NCBI RefSeq assembly: GCF_011386835.1
Contig: NC_088797.1
Coordinates: forward strand, 40,857,583-40,921,582
Direction of reading: 5' to 3'
Length of the DNA: 64,000 nucleotides
From: Chrysemys picta bellii
Lineage: Eukaryota > Chordata > Testudines > Emydidae
The notes beneath the pieces were generated by a model. The model saw only the letters and a program-made list of their open reading frames with translations, was not told where the DNA came from and did no database searches. This document shows, one piece after another, positions 12,119 to 23,524 of this stretch. Both the position numbers and the translations under genes were made by a program. The stretch's first letter is position 1. Every line of letters starts with the position of its first letter.

Positions 12119-13982
12119 CCTCCTGCAAAAATGGTGGGTGCCTACCACCAAGAGAGGGTTGCAGCTGAGAACCCCAAGCCATGGGAGGAGCCTCCCTGCA
12201 GCCTGGATTTAGGGGCTGGGTTTAGGACACACCCCTTGTCTTGGCACCTCCCACTGTCTAGTTTAGGCAGGGAGCCTCCTAGCTTGTTGGCTTTTGTGAA
12301 TCCCATTCTAAGGCTCCTAACTCTCCCCACTGACTGTACAGGGAGCTGAGGTGCCAAACTCAGGCTTTGTGAATCCCAGGGATCTTCTAGGTGCCTGAAA
12401 GTTAGGTGTGGTGATGCTGAGCATCACCACGCCCTAGTTTCTTTGGGAATCTATCCCCCGTCCACAGGTCTGCAACCACCATGGCTTCTTCAGATCCTTT
12501 CCACCCCTCACCTTCCAACCAACTCCCTGACCCTCCTTGCTCTTCCCAATGGATTAGTGAATGGGTGATTGCTGTATTCATTGAATTATGCTTTCCAGGT
12601 ACTTGTGCAGTTTTCATCCCACCCTCTCCTCTCATCTGATCTGCTAAGCCTCAAATCATAAATCGGTGTTTGGATTGTTATTTCATTTCCAGTTGTGGGC
12701 AGGAGGGCACGTGGGATTCTGGAGCAGCAAGGCTGGGCTTTCTAGGGAAAAACTGACACTGAAAGTCCCATTTTTAGAGAACTCTACAATGACGCTGTGG
12801 AGTCTGGGATCTGAATTCTATTAGCCGCTCTGCAAACTGAATCGCTCTGTGTTCTGGGGTGAGTCTAATCCATGGGGTAAATTAGTGTAGCCTGAGGATG
12901 CACCATTTTTATAGCTGGTTCTGTGCTACTACAATGATGCAAAGAGGCTAGCATGGATCTGACCCACCATCTCAGAAAAAGTCAAGGGAGACACTGCTCA
13001 CTTGCTCCCCTTGCAGTTAAGAGGGTCTAGTAATTTGCTGTTGCCTTATACCATTGGCAGTGCCAGGAGACAAGCAAGCAGTGTCTCTGAGGCACAGTGC
13101 CTCCCACGGCTTTTTCTGGGTTGATGCAGCTCATGGCCGTGTCAAGAATGCCACAATCTTGCCCTATGGTTCTTAGGATATTATAGATGAGAATTTAAAA
13201 CAATCCCTAGATATCAGTGGTACAATATTTGTTTTCCAAATTAACTTCTCAAAAGCTAATATATTACAGTGAAGAGACAAGCTTCCCCTGCAGCTATAAA
13301 ACTCATTTGCTTGATGACTTTTTTAAATGCATTTATTTATGAGAGTCATCCTGGGAACTGATGCTGCTATCTGTTATATCAGGTGAGCCTTTTCTGGAAC
13401 TGGATTTCAGTGTTAGAATTTATAGCTTCTCACCAAGTAATCTGGGAACTGTCAGGCAGATTCTCAATCACTTGCTGTGACTGAGCATAATTCCAGATAA
13501 CTCAGAATACGTGATTCTTAAAAAAATTACATTCAAGAGCTGGGACAGATTGCACAAGCCATTGCTCTGGGCTTGCTGTGACAACATCCCAGATTCCTGG
13601 CTCATAACTTGGTTTTAGAGGACAGTGTTCAGGTACGGTCTTAGCTGCACTGGTATAGCCAAGGCTTTGCTCATTCTATGCCCCTCTCCTCTCATTCCCT
13701 GTCCACCTCCTGCCCTACCTACTTATTCCTACATGCCTGAACCCAAGATCTGAGCCGTCCACACAAGGATCTTGTTCCTCTTTGCATCTCTGCGTGGGCC
13801 TATAGTACAAGTTACAATCTAAACCACTGATAGAAGGATCAAAAATAGAGGACACTTGAATCTTTCAGCCTACCCATGGCATCACTTCCATTAGTGCGTC
13901 AAACAGCTGGAGTAATGGTATTGCTATCTTGCTATCTTGTAAATCTATTCTGCTATTCAGTTGTTATAACTACAGTACTAAG
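12119..13982. other. No gene seen
   Basis: At 12300-12430 a TTAGG/GTGCC palindromic repeat fragment (aggctcctaactctccc, ctaggtgcctgaaagttagg). Open frames at 12131-12357 arise from the GC-rich patch and carry no domain. Confidence 0.5.
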
Positions 13983-14146
13983 TATCAGAGGGGTAGCCGT
14001 GTTAGTTTGGATCTGTAAAAAGCGACAAAGAGTCCTGTGGCACCTTATAGACTAACAGACTATTGGAGCATAAACTTTTGTGGGTGAATACCAATACGTC
14101 GGTTAGTCTATAAGGTGCCACAAGACTCTTTGTTGCTTTTTACAAC
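13983..14146. repeat. Inverted repeat of a turtle-type element next to a Tigger MITE
   Basis: taaaaagcgacaaagagtcc...gactaac (14016-14057) and gttagtctataaggtgccac...cttttta (14102-14142) are inverted copies over about 41 bp with few mismatches. The right arm ends directly at the MITE of 14147. Confidence 0.75.
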
Positions 14147-14338
14147 TACACCTCTGCCTTGATATAACACGACCCGATATAACACGAATTCGGATATAAC
14201 ACGATAAAGCAGTGCTCCAGGGGGGTGGGGCTGCTCACTCCGGTGGATCAAAGCAAGTTCGATATAACGCGATTTCACCTATAACGCGGTAAGATTTTTT
14301 GGCTCCCGAGGACAGCGTTATATCGGGGTAGAGGTGTA
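14147..14338. mobile_element. Tigger/mariner-like MITE, about 190 bp
   Basis: Flanking TA at 14147-14148 and 14337-14338. Termini CACCTCTGCCTTGATATAAC and GTTATATCGGGGTAGAGGTG are inverted copies with a few mismatches. The interior repeats ATATAACACGA three times near the left end. Confidence 0.88.
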
Positions 14339-16462
14339 CTAAGAATTTCTTCTTTCTATCTAGCCTAATTTGTCCCTTCCTCCCTGTTAGGCCACTGCAC
14401 TTTGTCTAACCAGCCGCTGGGTCTAAGCATGTTGATTTACAGTATTTGTATTAGTTTACTCAAGGGATAGTAATAGTTCCAAAAGAAAAAAAGGCATTAG
14501 CGTATTACTGCTTGGGATGAGTGAACAGATTGAAATGAGGTAATACCTGACCCAAACCTTTATTCCAAACACACACTAAGCCATTATGGTGGGGTACAAA
14601 GTATACCATTTTTAATGTCCACATGCCTTTTCACAACTGGTTCTCAACATAACTGGAAGTATCAAAATACTCAGCTGAGGGCTGCTGTCATACTCGTTTC
14701 CAAACTGGAATCAGGAAGTATCTTGCAAGATTTTCTGCCCCTGTTTTGCAGACTCAAGGGGTAGCTAGATAGTTTGGAGAGGTTCAAATGAGCATCTAAA
14801 CGTCTGTACGCACAACTCTTTTAAATTAATCTGTCCCTGATTATTTCACCGGTTAGTACATCAGGCCCCTTTCAAGAGTCAGTGCTGCCTGCTACTGTCA
14901 TTTAAAAGAATAGTCAATGACAGAGTATGCTGTGAAAAAGTACTTAAAATAATCATTATTGGACTGGTTATTGGATCAGTGCAGCTGTGGTCTAATGGAT
15001 CAAGCAATGAGCTAAGAGTCAGATGACCTAGTTTCTATGCATGGCTTTGCCACTGACTAACTCTATGACCTTGGACAAGTCACCTTGACTTCTCTGTGAC
15101 TTGGTTCCCTCATCTGCAAAATGGATGATTTATACAGGTAGATAAGTATGGTTAAGATCTACAGGTGAGTTGAGCTATGTAAAGCAAAGTATCAGCATTA
15201 TTATTATTAATGGTCTATAAGCATTGCAAAGGGATGTGCTGCGCACCTCAAAACATTCAGGAAAATAAATATCGGCTAATTTTGCCTATGTTTATTTATA
15301 TAGTACCGAGACTGTGGTGAAGATCAAAATATAGCAGAGATTATTTTAGCTTGTAATTCCCAGTCGACTATTAAAAAAAAATCATATTACCTCTCTTCTA
15401 TTTTTCCTTCCTTGTTCCAAGCGGTGTTGTGTGTAATGCACTGCAGGTGTATGGTAAATTACTACTGCCAGCATGCTGACTCAGCTGAGCTTGTGGGGCA
15501 CAGCCAAGACTCCACCCCTTCCCATCCATGCTCTCACCACCCAACGGGAGGCAGGGGCTGTGGAAATAAGCAGGTTCACAAAGCCCCTCACTTCCTCATC
15601 CCTGCACTCAAATGCAGGCGTACAGCTTCCCTCATCATCTAGCTCTGCGTGAATTTCCCAGGATGACACTCTAGCATTTAACACAAAGGGATTTACAGTA
15701 TTTTAAAAGCATGAGCTGGTTTTAGAGACATAGTAACGCTTTACCAGAGAGGCAAACTTTAGGAAACAGGCAACTCAATGCTCAGTAACATTCTGCTCTG
15801 TGCACAGCGTAATCTCACTTTTCATCATGAACTGTGAAACAAAAAACCCTCCACTGATGCAACAAAGCTGGCAGGAAAAATAAACAGCTCCATGCAGAGG
15901 AGACAATAAAAAAGCACTAGAATGAAAATTAAGCAATTGGTATTTGTATTGCAGCACCTGGATTTCTTGGTGCCAAACAGAGTGGTGTGAATCCTGTATG
16001 AATTCACCTGAATTGGGGCCAATATTTCCTTTTGTGTTGAAGTGTAATGCAATGGTGAGTGTGTTACAGGTCCCCCTCTATGCCAATCCATGGAATATAT
16101 GAGTTGTTACAGCCCACAGCCATGGCTCATGGTTTTAGCTCTGAGGGCTCCCAGCTCAATCCTTGGTATGTCAGCCAAGAGAGTGGCAGTCACATATACA
16201 TTCTCCAATTTTTTATTTGAAATTCCAGGTTTAAATTGGCAGAGAAATATACAGGCAAAGCCCAGTCAATTCATCAGGGACTCGATTCTGCCAATTCTTA
16301 TAGATTAAGCTGCTGCTCCTTGATCCCAAGGCTAGTTTTGCTTCATAACAGTGTGGCAATATGAGTTTCACATGGTTTCAATATAAAAATAAATAATTGA
16401 TCAGATCAGTTTCCCTCTGAACTCAGGTTAGGTTCCTTGGAATGGCTCATGAACATTTAGAT
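14339..16462. other. No gene seen beyond one SINE
   Basis: Apart from the MIR-like SINE at 14978, a possible tRNA-like phrase lies at 16100-16180 (ccatggctcatggttttagc, ctcccagctcaatccttggt), too weak to call. Confidence 0.45.
14978..15215 (+). mobile_element. MIR-like SINE, old copy
   Basis: Contains gtggtctaatggatcaagca, gccactgactaactctatga, ccttggacaagtcaccttga and tctgcaaaatggatgattta. The tRNA head is decayed with no clear B box. It ends in a short ATT repeat at 15198-15210. Confidence 0.75.
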
Positions 16463-16673
16463 CAGCGGTTCTCAAACTGGGGGCCGGGACCCCTCCGGGA
16501 GTTGTGAGATTATTACATGGGGGCTGTCAGCCTCCACCTCAAACCCCGCTTTTCCTCCAGCATTTATAATAGTGTTAAATATATAAAAATGTGTTTTTAA
16601 TGTATAAGGGGGGTCGCACTCAGAGGCTTGCTATGTGAAAGGGGTCATCAGTACAAAAGTTTGAGAACCACTG
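16463..16673. mobile_element. hAT-like MITE, 211 bp
   Basis: Termini CAGCGGTTCTCAAACT and AGTTTGAGAACCACTG. It is flanked by ATTTAGAT at 16455-16462 and 16674-16681, an exact 8-bp duplication. CAGNGGTTCTCAAAC is a widespread vertebrate hAT terminus. No coding capacity. Confidence 0.92.
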
Positions 16674-17319
16674 ATTTAGATGATCCCCTGCAAATTTCAC
16701 ATGGATTTTTGGTATCAGATAGGCTACTTTCAGATACCCTAATTTACACAGAGTAGCATCTTCCTCCACAAATAGTTCCACGTACTTCAGTGGACTCACT
16801 GCTGATTAGCGAACCACTCAATAAGGGGATCTGAATTTGGCCCATAATGATCATTTCACTCAGCTTTAGTGGTAATCATCAGTGCATTTTTGCACTCATT
16901 GCTTAGTATATCATGGGCTCATAGTTTATAAGCCAGAAATACAGTTGGCAAGCCAGTCTGCTTCAATTATTTAAATAAGAGAATCCAGAATAATGAAACT
17001 ACATTATCAGATAAATGGCCAGCAAATGAAATTAAGTATTCAAGATAACTAGCATTGAAACGTGCTCAATTGCAAGTATAAAAATCTGTCTTGCTCCTTC
17101 CAATTTGCTCTTTCAGATCTGGATGCTCAGATCTGGATGAAGATTGACAATTGCTGCCATATTTGGTGATGGATGGGGCAGCCTGTTTTCACACACACAC
17201 AAGGGCTGACTGTCAGTGACCTAATGCTCCCCATATCCTGCTCCCCATTTGCCTTTCCTCCTCTCTCTCTTTTTCAGCCTTCCTTTACAATCAAAACACA
17301 CCCATGTGCATGAATATTT

Positions 17320-17364
17320 ATATCTATCTATCTTTCTATCTATCTTTATAGATAGATATATAAA
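17320..17364. repeat. (TATC)n microsatellite with inverted (GATA) end
   Basis: tatctatctatctttctatc then tatctttatagatagatata; the TATC run is followed by GATA units, so it is partly self-complementary. Confidence 0.85.
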
Positions 17365-17534
17365 CTGGGTAAGAAAAGGATGGGGTGGGGAAGTAACAGC
17401 ATTATGCATGCACCCCTGCTTCTATGTTCCCATTAGCAAAGAGGGCGGCAGCAAAGTATGCAACCGCAGAGAGGTTGTTGCACAATGCAGCAACCATAGT
17501 ATGTATAGTTAAATACTTGTTTTGTTACTTGGTT

Positions 17535-17960
17535 AGAACTGGTTGGGAATTTTCTGATGAAACGTGTTTTTGTCAGAATATGCAGATTTGTCACAACTGA
17601 AACTCTTTGTGGGAAAGGGGCAGATTTAAAAATAGCTCTGATTTGAAAAATAGTTTTGAAATTGTCTAAAAGTCCCATTTTGACATTTTCAGAAACGAAG
17701 CCTTTTGTGTTCCAGTTTGAAATTACTTTTTATTTTGAAATTTTAATTTATCAAATAAAAAGTATAATTTTTAATTAATGCTATAAAGAGTTTAAACATT
17801 TTAAGGGTTGTAATCAAAACAAAATATTCATTCCTAAATTCTCCAAATAAAATATATCTTTTATTATTATTATTGGTTCAAGGAAATTTTTTTTGAGATT
17901 TTAATTTTTCATCCAAATTTGGGACAGGAAAAAATGTTAAACTATTTCCCACCCAGCTCT
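17535..17960. mobile_element. AT-rich inverted-terminus element, AGCTGGTTG family
   Basis: Begins AGAACTGGTTGGGAATTTTC and ends ACTATTTCCCACCCAGCTCT. The interior is mostly A/T with many TTTTGAAA-like words. Shares termini and style with 40652-41047 and 62461-63207. Confidence 0.6.
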
Positions 17961-19512
17961 AGAGAGGTGAATGATATAACCCTTTATCCTTCACAAGTAA
18001 GGCTCTGATTTTCTGCACACCATGAACCATTTATCTAGCACAGTAATCTTTTCATTTATTTCTGTGGCATTTCCTGAAGCATTAACAAAAAAACTATCAG
18101 CAAATTCTTAAGTACCTATTCATCTCCTGTGTTTCTCTTTTGTTCTTTAACACCTATATGCCGGCTGACAGGCTGCATCCCCTATTCTTACTCCCCTTGT
18201 TCTCAATGTGCTCAAGAGTTTCCAACTTTTTTAACTTCCTCACCTCACCTGACATTACTTTGTATCCACTCTGACTGGTTTTGGAAGTAAGTTTCATTTT
18301 ATCTACAGCTTTTCCCTTGATAAATCCAGGTCCAAAAGAGTTTCTATTTTCAGAGAAACTGAAAAACTGGACTCTTGACAGTGACAGCAATTCTTTATAT
18401 CTCCCTGACAGTGCTTGTTTATCTATGCACATTTGGTGCATAGATATCTCTCTTTTTTTTTCAGGTGCAACCATTTTGAAAAATCTCTCACTATCACTGC
18501 AATATAATGACCCAATTCAGGTTTCATGTCTCCCTCTAGTGGCTGGTCCCATTGACTACACAGACTATTACTACCTCCAACTTTTGAAGCTTCTTGTTAG
18601 CTCAAATAATAGATGCCTGTGGTTTTGTTGCTGCAGCTTCAGGATTCAGTCCCTGCTTTCAACTGTGGGACCTACACTTTGTGTGAATGAGGCCACGGTT
18701 CATTATATTATGTTTTGCATGAAGAAGAATCAGATTTGTACATTGGAAGAAAAATCAATGTCAGTCATTCATGCAAATGTATACAACGGTAATAATAAGT
18801 TAGCTTTATAGAGTGCCTTTATCCCATAAACTCTCAAATACACTTAAAAATTCTTTACAGTTGGATGTACTAATTAATACCATATACCAATTCTAAACTG
18901 TAATAAACATGTACATTAAAACACAAGGGTATTTAATTTGCAAAAGAATTCTACTTCAGCACTAACTGGGTATTAGAGGGACCATAAATCGGCTCACAGG
19001 CCTGCTGTGGGGGCTTCTTCCTTAGGGCAGCTGGGAACAATCTGCCCCAGGTCTATTTGTTCTATGGCCTGTCCTTTGAGCATGAAAGTTCTGTAGCACT
19101 CACATCACAGTTTATTCTATTGTGTAAATTAAAGCACAACTAATTTGTAATACTAGGGATAAAACACAGGAGAATGAATGGTTTTGCATTACCCAGATTA
19201 TGCACAAATGTAGTGTAGGACAAACCGCACCGCAAACTTCATAACAGACTGGTCAGTTCTTATCTCATAGTAAAAGTCTGACATCAATGGAGTGGCATAT
19301 GTATAACTGAGAGGAGAATTTGGTTCAATAACGTCAATTCTTTCGTAATTTGGGTTTTTTAAAGAGCAGTTCCATGTAAAGTAATATTGAGCAGCCTATA
19401 CATTTGCATCAGCATTTTTTTTCTACACACAAATTGGAGGGGTGGGGGGGAAGAGATTTAGTTTCCAGGTTAACATGAAGCAATGTTGATTTGCAGGGGT
19501 GTTGAAGCTGGG
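17961..19512. other. No gene seen
   Basis: A 176-codon plus-strand frame at 18281-18811 has no recognisable domain or flanking signals. At 18795-18860 a decayed SINE-like tail (agctttatagagtgccttta). Confidence 0.45.
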
Positions 19513-19646
19513 ATGGTCCCAGAATGTTAGAGAGACAGGGTGGGTAAGGTAATAGCTTTTATTGGAAGCTCGAAAGCTTGTCTCTTTCACCAACAGAAGT
19601 TACTCCAATAAAAGATATTACTTCACTCACCTTGTCTCTCACGAAC
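19513..19646. repeat. Turtle-type interspersed repeat, inverted pair
   Basis: ggtcccagaatgttagagag with gtaatagcttttattgga is followed by the complement tccaataaaagatattactt and caccttgtctctcacgaac. Two head-to-head fragments of the same repeat as at 6128-6262. They end 80 bp before the Gmr1-like LTR. Confidence 0.65.
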
Positions 19647-19838
19647 AAGTATTGTTTGTTTGGACAAATATAAGCATTTTCATGGGCAAATTTGGAGATA
19701 CATATTTAGGAATTTAGCAAAGGCCCCTTGTGACGGGACAGCCCCGCCCCGCACTGGTCCCAGCGATATCAGACCAGTAGCTCTGACAGAGGAAGTCCCG
19801 CCCCGTTCGTACTGGGCAGGCTCCAGATGCTCACTGAG

Positions 19839-19845
19839 TATAAAA
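19839..19845 (+). promoter_or_regulatory. TATA box of the 5' LTR
   Basis: TATAAAA sits about 110 bp into the LTR in the context GAGTATAAAAGGAGGG. The identical motif lies at the same place in the 3' LTR. This is the probable core promoter of the element; the transcription start cannot be fixed from sequence alone. Confidence 0.65.
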
Positions 19846-20191
19846 GGAGGGACCTCAGCTCAGTGGGGGCTGGTGGCCGCAGGGGAAGGACTTAACTGGG
19901 AAGCTCCTGCAGAGGACCAGCTGACACTCTTGAAGCTGCCAGGAACAGAGGCTTCTACAGGCCGGCACGAACCCCTACGGCGGGAGGAACCAGAGGAGGC
20001 GACGGATCCGGAGACTCACAGAGAACCCTAAAAATCATACCAAACGGAGAACCCTGGGATCCGTGGGAGACCCCAACTCCCAAGCCGTAGGGAGCGACCC
20101 GGGGGAGGTGATGGACTGGTACCTTGACCCCGGTAAGCCTCAGCATGTTTCGGTAGGACCACCTCGCTGAGCCAGTAGTAAGGTCCTACGG

Positions 20192-20400
20192 CCCTGCAAC
20201 TAGGGGCAGTTATATGGACTTTGGCCATTAGGCCGTGCTGCCCTGCAACCAGGGTCGCTTATATGGACTTGGGCCATTAGGCTGTGCTGCCCTGCAACCA
20301 GGGGCGCTTACATGGACTTTGGCCCTTAGGCCGTGCTGCCCTGCAACTAGGGACGGTTATATGGACTCTGGCCACTAGGCCGTGCTGCCCTGTAAGGAGG
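20192..20400 (+). repeat. 49-bp minisatellite in the 5' LTR, four units
   Basis: The marker CCCTGCAAC recurs at 20192, 20241, 20290 and 20339, exactly 49 bp apart, followed by a diverged end unit (CCCTGTAAGG) at 20388. Units contain GGGGC, then T/C-ATGGACT, then GGCC and TAGGC. Confidence 0.9.
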
Positions 20401-20418
20401 GGCGTAAACCCTCACACG

Positions 20419-20436
20419 TGGTGGAGAACGTGGGCA
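20419..20436 (+). other. Candidate tRNA primer-binding site
   Basis: Two bases after the 5' LTR the sequence reads TGGTGGAGAACGTGGGC. The first nine bases (TGGTGGAGA) are complementary to the CCA-tailed 3' end of vertebrate tRNA-Ala as I know it. The remainder matches poorly, so the tRNA identity is tentative. Confidence 0.45.
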
Positions 20437-20480
20437 ACGATCCGGGCCTGCTGAAAGGTCCGTGAGAACAGGGTTTAACC

Positions 20481-21573
20481 GTGGGAACCCCATTAAACCC
20501 CAAGATGGAGACAGAGAATCTCCTAAATTGGATGCTGGACCGGCAGCAAGAGCAGTCGGCCCAACAGCAGCAGCAACAGGTGCAGATGATGCAGCAGATG
20601 GCCAGCCTGCAGCAGCTCGTCCAGGACTTGGCGATCCAACAGCAGGCGCAACAAGAACGCCTGGTGCAGCAGATGGCCACATTACTACCCCCGGCAGGAG
20701 TCACAGCCCCCATACCTGCCGGGGCCGGACCCAGGGAGAATGTAGGGGAGTTGCCGGTACGTCTCACTAAGATGGGGCCAGAGGATGACCCGGAGGCATT
20801 CCTGGTGACCTTCGAACGGGTGGCGACCGCCGCCAGGTGGCCCCCCGAGCACTGGGCCATTTTATTAACTCCCTATTTGACGGGACAGGCCCAGGCCGCC
20901 TACCGTAGCCTCTGCCCTCAGGAGGCCCTAGAATACACCCGGGTGAAGGCGGCCATATTGGACCACACCGGCATTAGTCCGGAGACCTATCGCCAACACC
21001 TCCGCAAAGAACAGTACCCTCCTGGGACCCGGCCCCGGGCTGTGTGGCCCAACGGATACGGGACCATTGTTGGAGGTGACTGAACCCCAGAGGCTTAACC
21101 GCCCCCAGGTAGCAGAGATGGTGGCGCTGGAGCAGTTTACTCAGACCCTGCCCCCGGGAGGAAGGGCCTGGGTACGCCGACACCGACTGGCAACCCTCTC
21201 AGCGGCAGTGACCTTGATGGAAGACTACTTGTCCGCTGAGGGGACCGAAGCGACACCACGGACAGCAGGAAGCTATGAACAAAGGGGCGGACTGGGCAAA
21301 GGGAATCCCCAGAGAGCAGGGGCCACCATCCGGCGCCCGTTCTGTGACCCTGAAGCTCCCCAGTCCAGAGCCCAGACACCGGGCAGCCCAGGTAACGACC
21401 CACAGGGACCCGCTCCCACGAGAGAGAGGGAGCCCACCTGGTGGAGGCCCGGGACCCACCGCGGCCCGAGAGGGGTGCTGGGAAGGCGGACAAGAGGGGC
21501 ACTTTTGGCAGGATTGCCCATTTATGAACTGCAATTATGGACAAGCCTGGGTCGCCGGAAGAAGGGCCCCTAA
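20481..21573 (+). pseudogene. gag of the Gmr1-like element, with a SCAN-like capsid segment (broken)
   Basis: Two overlapping frames, 20481-21083 and 21067-21573. Translation may start at 20481 or at the second Met, 20505. Residues 22-65 are a Gln-rich, probably coiled-coil stretch. Residues 95-188 look like a capsid: LTKMGPEDDPEAFLVTFERV, then a YRQHLRKEQYPPGTRPRA block. The frame is lost near 21045 and recovered in another frame as PQVAEMVALEQFTQTLPPGG, then RAWVRRH and LMEDYLSAE. YP-x-RPR-A, LEQF-x3-LP and WVR-x-H are in the order and spacing of a SCAN domain. SCAN is known as a dimerisation domain of vertebrate zinc-finger proteins and has been proposed to derive from a Gmr1-like capsid. 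In the element the segment would help assemble the particle. A stop and a frameshift around 21040-21083 disable this copy. After about 21250 the 21067 frame becomes a shadow; the real reading moves to the 21275 frame. Confidence 0.8.
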
Positions 21574-21907
21574 GAGAGGACTGGGAAAGCTCGTGGTCCC
21601 TGTCCGGGTCGAGGGGATCCTCACCAATGCCTTTGTGGACTCGGGGTGCAGCCAGACCCTCATACATGAGGGGCTGGTCCCCAACCTCAAACTCTCTGAC
21701 ACACAGATACATCTACAGTGTGTACATGGGGACATCCACCCTTACCCCTCGGCCTGGGTGAAGATAGAAGTCTGCCACCAGGAGGGGGGCCTTCGCATGG
21801 GCGTGGCCCCCAGATTGGCCTACCCAGTAGTCTTGGGACGAGACTGGCTGGGCTTCGGGGAGATTCTCCGGAGGCACCAACCGCCCGACCCACGAACCGA
21901 TGGGTAG
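21275..21907 (+). pseudogene. gag C-terminus (CCHC knuckle) and aspartic protease of the Gmr1-like element
   Basis: Residues 68-81 (21476-21517) read CWEGGQEGHFWQDC, a retroviral-type CCHC nucleic-acid knuckle whose second Cys is replaced by Gly. Residues 106-192 are a retropepsin-like protease: LVVPVRVEGILTNAFVDSGC places the catalytic DSG at residue 122 (near 21638), and the block ends VVLGRDWL, the usual close of a Ty3/gypsy protease. The enzyme would cut the Gag-Pol precursor inside the particle. The frame ends at a stop at 21905-21907. The 150 bp between this stop and the next recognisable integrase frame hold no clear domain. The knuckle defect and the stops show decay. Confidence 0.82.
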
Positions 21908-22059
21908 AGGCCCCCACGAGTGGGGCTTCTTGGACGCACGCCACGGGATGACCCCGGAGAAGGGACATCGGCTCCAGGAGAGCCCCCCACGACCAACCCT
22001 CCTGTAAGGGCCCGGTCAGTCGAGGATGCTCAAATGGAACTGGAACGGGATGTGGACTT

Positions 22060-22428
22060 TTGCAAGAACACAGAGAGGACCCGACCCTAAGTAGGGCCTG
22101 GGAACAGGCCACCAGCCTCGGTCCCGATGAAGGCTCGACCCCTGGGCCCCTACAGGGTCCACGCTTTGAGATATGGCAAGATCGCCTGTACCGGGTAGTA
22201 CAGGAACCGCAGGCCCAGGAGACATTCCGTCAGCTATTGGTCCCTGGAAGGCTGCGACAAAGCCTCCTCCGTCTAGCCCACGCTAACCCCTGGGCTGGGC
22301 ACCTGGGGCGGGAGAAGACTCTCCAGAGGATAGCTCGTCGGTTCTTCTGGCCTGGCATACACCGGGAGGTGCGAGACTACTGCGCATCTTGCCCAGAATG
22401 CCAACTGGTGTGGCCCGGGTACCCCTGA
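22060..22428 (+). pseudogene. Integrase N-terminal HHCC zinc domain of the Gmr1-like element
   Basis: Residues 74-114 carry the zinc module: AHANPWAGHLGREKTLQRIA, then RFFWPGIHREVRDYCASCPE. The metal ligands are His74, His81, Cys108 and Cys111, as in Ty3/gypsy integrases. The preceding region (FEIWQDRLYRV, then FRQLLVPGRLRQSLL) is the usual linker before this module. The frame stops at 22426-22428, and the integrase core resumes in another frame from about 22410, so one frameshift separates zinc domain and core. Finding this domain before the reverse transcriptase fixes the gene order. Confidence 0.85.
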
Positions 22429-23405
22429 TCCCTATGCCAGTCGTCGGCATACCCTTTGAAAGGACTGGGATGGATCTGGTTGGAACCCTGGACAGAAGTA
22501 AGACAGGAAATCACTTCATCCTAGTGGTAGTGGATTATGCGACGCGTTACCCTGAAGCCGTACCCCTGAGGATTGCTACCGAACTAGTGAAGATTTTTGC
22601 TAGAGTTGGGATACCGGCGGAAATCCTGATAGATCAGGGCACGAACGTGTCCTCTAAACTGATAGCAGAATTGTGCCGCCTCCTCCATATACGAACCCTC
22701 CGGACGTCTGTCTATCATCCCCAGACAGACGGCCTGGTGGAACGTTTCAACGGTACACTCAAATCCACGTTAAGGAAGTTCGTGGAGGAGGCTCCTATGC
22801 ATTGGGACACCCTGTTACCAGCCCTGCTGTTCGCCATCAGGGAGGTACCGCAGGCATCGATGGGATTTTCACCCTTTGAACTCATGTATGGCAGGCAGCC
22901 CCGAGGGATCCTGGACCTCCTGAAGGAGGAATGGGAAGCCCAGGAGACCCGAGTCCTCGGGACCACCCAATACATGTTGCAACTCCGAGAACAGCTACGA
23001 ACGCTAGGTGCGTTCGCCCGGGAGAACCTGATACAGGCACAAGAGAACCAAGAACGCCTCTACAACCGAGTAACTAGGGGACGGAGTTTTGGTCTCGGGG
23101 ATCGGGTGTTGCTTTTGTTGCCATCAGCCGAATCAAAATTGCTAGCCAAATGGCAGGGACCCTACGAGGTTATCCAGAGGATTGGACCAGTAGACTATGA
23201 GGTCCGGCTACCGGGGCGATGGAGGGAGACGTGCATATACCACATAAATATTCTGAAGGCCTGGAAGACCAGGGAAGCCCTGCTCATCGGCCCATCCACC
23301 ACGGAATCAGAACTTGGACCCCTAGTAGGGGACCCCCTGGACCCGAGGCCAGTGTCATTGGGATGGGCCTCACCCCTATACAGAGAAAGCAAATACAGCA
23401 ATTGA
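22389..23405 (+). pseudogene. Integrase catalytic core and C-terminal GPY module of the Gmr1-like element
   Basis: A 338-residue open frame, the longest intact piece. The catalytic triad is present: Asp29 (RTGMDLVG), Asp82 (LIDQGTNVSS) and Glu118 (GLVERFNGT), with exactly 35 residues between the second Asp and the Glu (DD35E). SVYHPQTDGLVERFN is the classic Ty3/gypsy block. Residues 250-290 contain KWQGPYEVIQRIGP and YHINILKAW, the GPY/F C-terminal module. Integrase inserts the cDNA into the host genome. The text then runs on in a second frame (23219-23446) as IQQLTGEFPNILSAHPG, the usual lead-in to a Ty3/gypsy reverse transcriptase, so a frameshift lies at about 23300-23340. Confidence 0.9.
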
Positions 23406-23524
23406 CAGGGGAGTTCCCGAACATTTTATCCGCCCACCCTGGGTGAACTGCTCTGACGAGCCATCATATAACAACCACTCCAGGTCAGAAGGTCAGAGAC
23501 CACCACTAGCCGTTAGCCCGGAAG

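Larger units (their letters stand above)
19729..20416 (+). repeat. 5' LTR of the Gmr1-like element
   Basis: It starts TGTGACGGGACAGCCC and ends CCCTCACA, the usual TG...CA form. It shares the promoter-like part (GAGTATAAAAGGAGGGACC), the following 200 bp and a 49-bp tandem array with the downstream LTR. It is about 165 bp shorter than the 3' LTR, mainly because its array has four units, not eight. It also has small extra segments near 19799 and 20029 that the 3' LTR lacks. Confidence 0.88.

Noticed and set aside
16090..16200. tRNA-like phrase ccatggctcatgg...cccagctcaatcc
   Set aside because: No proper B box and no cloverleaf; at best an old SINE head.
18281..18811. 176-codon plus-strand frame
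   Set aside because: No recognisable motif, unusual residue pattern, overlaps a minus frame of similar length, no splice or promoter context.
20375..20860. 161-codon minus-strand frame rich in Cys over the gag region
   Set aside because: It is the complement of the CAG-rich gag coding stretch; the Cys runs are antisense to Gln codons.
21137..21712. Long minus-strand frames across protease and gag (191 and 111 codons)
   Set aside because: Antisense shadows of the GC-rich gag-protease region, with no domain of their own.
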